From Akkermansia muciniphila (GTDB lineage Bacteria; Verrucomicrobiota; Verrucomicrobiia; Limisphaerales; UBA9464), in contig CAMCFL010000217.1 in the NCBI GenBank assembly GCA_945873715.1, positions 1-6,155 of the forward strand: 6,155 nucleotides of DNA, read 5' to 3'. The notes below the pieces were generated by a model. That model made no database searches. It was given only the letters and a program-made list of their open reading frames with translations, and had not been told where the DNA came from. Shown one piece after another: positions 5,019-6,155 of this stretch. A program made the position numbers and the translations under genes. The number at the start of each line of letters is the position of its first letter. Position 1 is the stretch's first letter.

Positions 5019-6155
5019 ATGTCCCAACCGAAACGCATCTTTGGAACCGACGGCGTCCGCGGCCGAGCCAACATCGAACCCGTCACCGCCGAGACCGCTC
5101 TCAAGCTGGGTCGCGCCGCTGCCCACGTCTTCCGCAACCTCGCCGGCGTCGCGCGCAACCGCGTCCGCTACCGGATCGTCATCGGGAAGGACACCCGTCT
5201 TTCCGGCTACATGATGGAGAACGCCCTGTCCTCCGGCGTGCTGTCCATGGGGGTGGATGTGATCTTCATCGGACCGCTTCCCAGCCCCGGCGTGGCCTAC
5301 GTCACCCGCTCGCTGCGGGCCGACGCCGGCATTGTCATCACGGCCTCCCACAATCCTTATGATGACAACGGCATCAAGTTCTTCGGGCCCGACGGCTACA
5401 AGCTCGCCGATGACATCGAGGACCGCATCGAGGACCTGGTCTTCTCGGGAGAGATCGAAAACATCCGTCCCACCGCCGGCGAGATCGGCAAGGCGTTCCG
5501 CGTCGACGACGCCGTGGGCCGCTACGTCGAGCATGCCAAGTCCAGCTTCCCGCGCGGACTGACTCTGGAAGGCCTCCGCATCGTGGTCGATTGCGCCCAC
5601 GGTGCCGCCTACAAATCCACCCCGGCCGTCCTTCAGGAACTGGGTGCCGAACTGATCGTCTCCGGCGTCCACCCGAACGGCACCAACATCAATGCCGAAT
5701 GCGGCTCAATGCACCCCGCCAACCTGTGTACCCGCGTGCGCGAGTTCCGCGCCGACCTCGGCATCGCCCATGACGGAGACGCCGACCGCGTCATCCTGTG
5801 CGATGAAAACGGAGCACTGATCGACGGCGACGACATCCTGGCCATCTCCGCACTTCAGATGATCCGGGATGGCACCCTGAAGAAGAAGACCGTCGTGGCC
5901 ACCGTCATGTCCAATGCCGGACTCGACGCCGCCGTCAACGCCGCGGGCGGCTCGGTCATCCGCACCGCCGTCGGGGACAAGAATGTCATCGACCGCATGC
6001 TGGCCGACGACCTCAACCTCGGCGGTGAACAGTCCGGCCACCTGATCTTCCGTGATCACAGCACCACCGGGGATGGCCTCGTGGCCGCCCTCCAGATCCT
6101 GTCCACCATGAAGAGTCAGTCGATGTCCCTTTCCCGGCTGGCCGACTGTTGGAAA
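5019..6155 (+). CDS. glmM: Phosphoglucosamine mutase, 3' end outside the window
   Basis: The visible 379 codons start with MSQPKRIFGTDGVRG and run uninterrupted to the window edge. GlmM interconverts glucosamine-6-phosphate and glucosamine-1-phosphate on the way to UDP-GlcNAc for peptidoglycan. The active-site loop TASHNP is at 108-113, with phosphoserine Ser110; the GIKFFG that follows is also typical. The metal-binding loop DGDADR is at 252-257, and the sugar-binding loop GGEQSGH at 335-341. HSTTGDG at 347-353 is also present. The phosphate-binding C-terminal domain (RxSGTEP in the family, normally ending near residue 445-450) lies beyond the edge, so about 70 residues are missing here. The ATG at 5019 gives the usual distance to FGTDGVRG. 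Last visible gene of the folP-cdaA-cdaR run; in Firmicutes GlmM binds and inhibits CdaA, which may apply here. Confidence 0.96.
   Translation, partial: MSQPKRIFGTDGVRGRANIEPVTAETALKLGRAAAHVFRNLAGVARNRVRYRIVIGKDTRLSGYMMENALSSGVLSMGVDVIFIGPLPSPGVAYVTRSLRADAGIVITASHNPYDDNGIKFFGPDGYKLADDIEDRIEDLVFSGEIENIRPTAGEIGKAFRVDDAVGRYVEHAKSSFPRGLTLEGLRIVVDCAHGAAYKSTPAVLQELGAELIVSGVHPNGTNINAECGSMHPANLCTRVREFRADLGIAHDGDADRVILCDENGALIDGDDILAISALQMIRDGTLKKKTVVATVMSNAGLDAAVNAAGGSVIRTAVGDKNVIDRMLADDLNLGGEQSGHLIFRDHSTTGDGLVAALQILSTMKSQSMSLSRLADCWK

Noticed and set aside
4692..5672. A 326-residue minus-strand frame opposite cdaR and glmM
   Set aside because: Antisense to two well-supported genes, low-complexity Gly/Asp/Val composition and no domain.

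Overview
This is a GC-rich bacterial window with six complete protein-coding genes and one gene cut by the right edge. No tRNA, rRNA, CRISPR array, insertion sequence or phage gene was seen. The gene content points to the Planctomycetes-Verrucomicrobia-Chlamydiae group, most likely Verrucomicrobiota. The reasons are an exported formylglycine sulfatase, a DUF465 protein, a c-di-AMP module with a very short CdaR, and gene starts without Shine-Dalgarno sequences. This assignment is inferred from gene content and style only.

Layout. Bases 59-310 (+) encode a small DUF465/YdcH-type helical protein. Bases 592-2202 (-) encode a secreted type I sulfatase, convergent with the DUF465 gene and divergent from the operon to its right. 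Bases 2453-6155 (+) form a tightly packed run: a glyoxalase-I-like VOC protein, folP (dihydropteroate synthase), cdaA (diadenylate cyclase), a one-domain cdaR/YbbR protein, and glmM (phosphoglucosamine mutase, missing about its last 70 residues). Junctions inside the run are 9 nt, a 1-nt overlap, 3 nt and 23 nt, so co-transcription is very likely.

Function. cdaA, cdaR and glmM form the known module in which CdaA makes c-di-AMP at the membrane, CdaR modulates it, and GlmM makes glucosamine-1-phosphate for peptidoglycan and can also bind CdaA. folP supplies the pterin step of folate synthesis. The operon therefore joins the folP-glmM pairing known from Gammaproteobacteria to the cdaA-cdaR-glmM pairing known from Firmicutes. 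The sulfatase is a separate catabolic function, probably acting on sulfated glycans outside the cytoplasm.

The least explained part is non-coding. The two intergenic regions on either side of the sulfatase (311-591 and 2203-2452) each hold a copy of a 48-bp direct repeat (38/48 identical) built around the same perfect 8-bp-stem hairpin. Additional GC-rich palindromes lie close to both copies. The right copy does not sit downstream of any gene, so simple terminator function does not explain it. I found no clear sign of an entirely new system in this window; the repeat family and the variant c-di-AMP module are the points most worth following.
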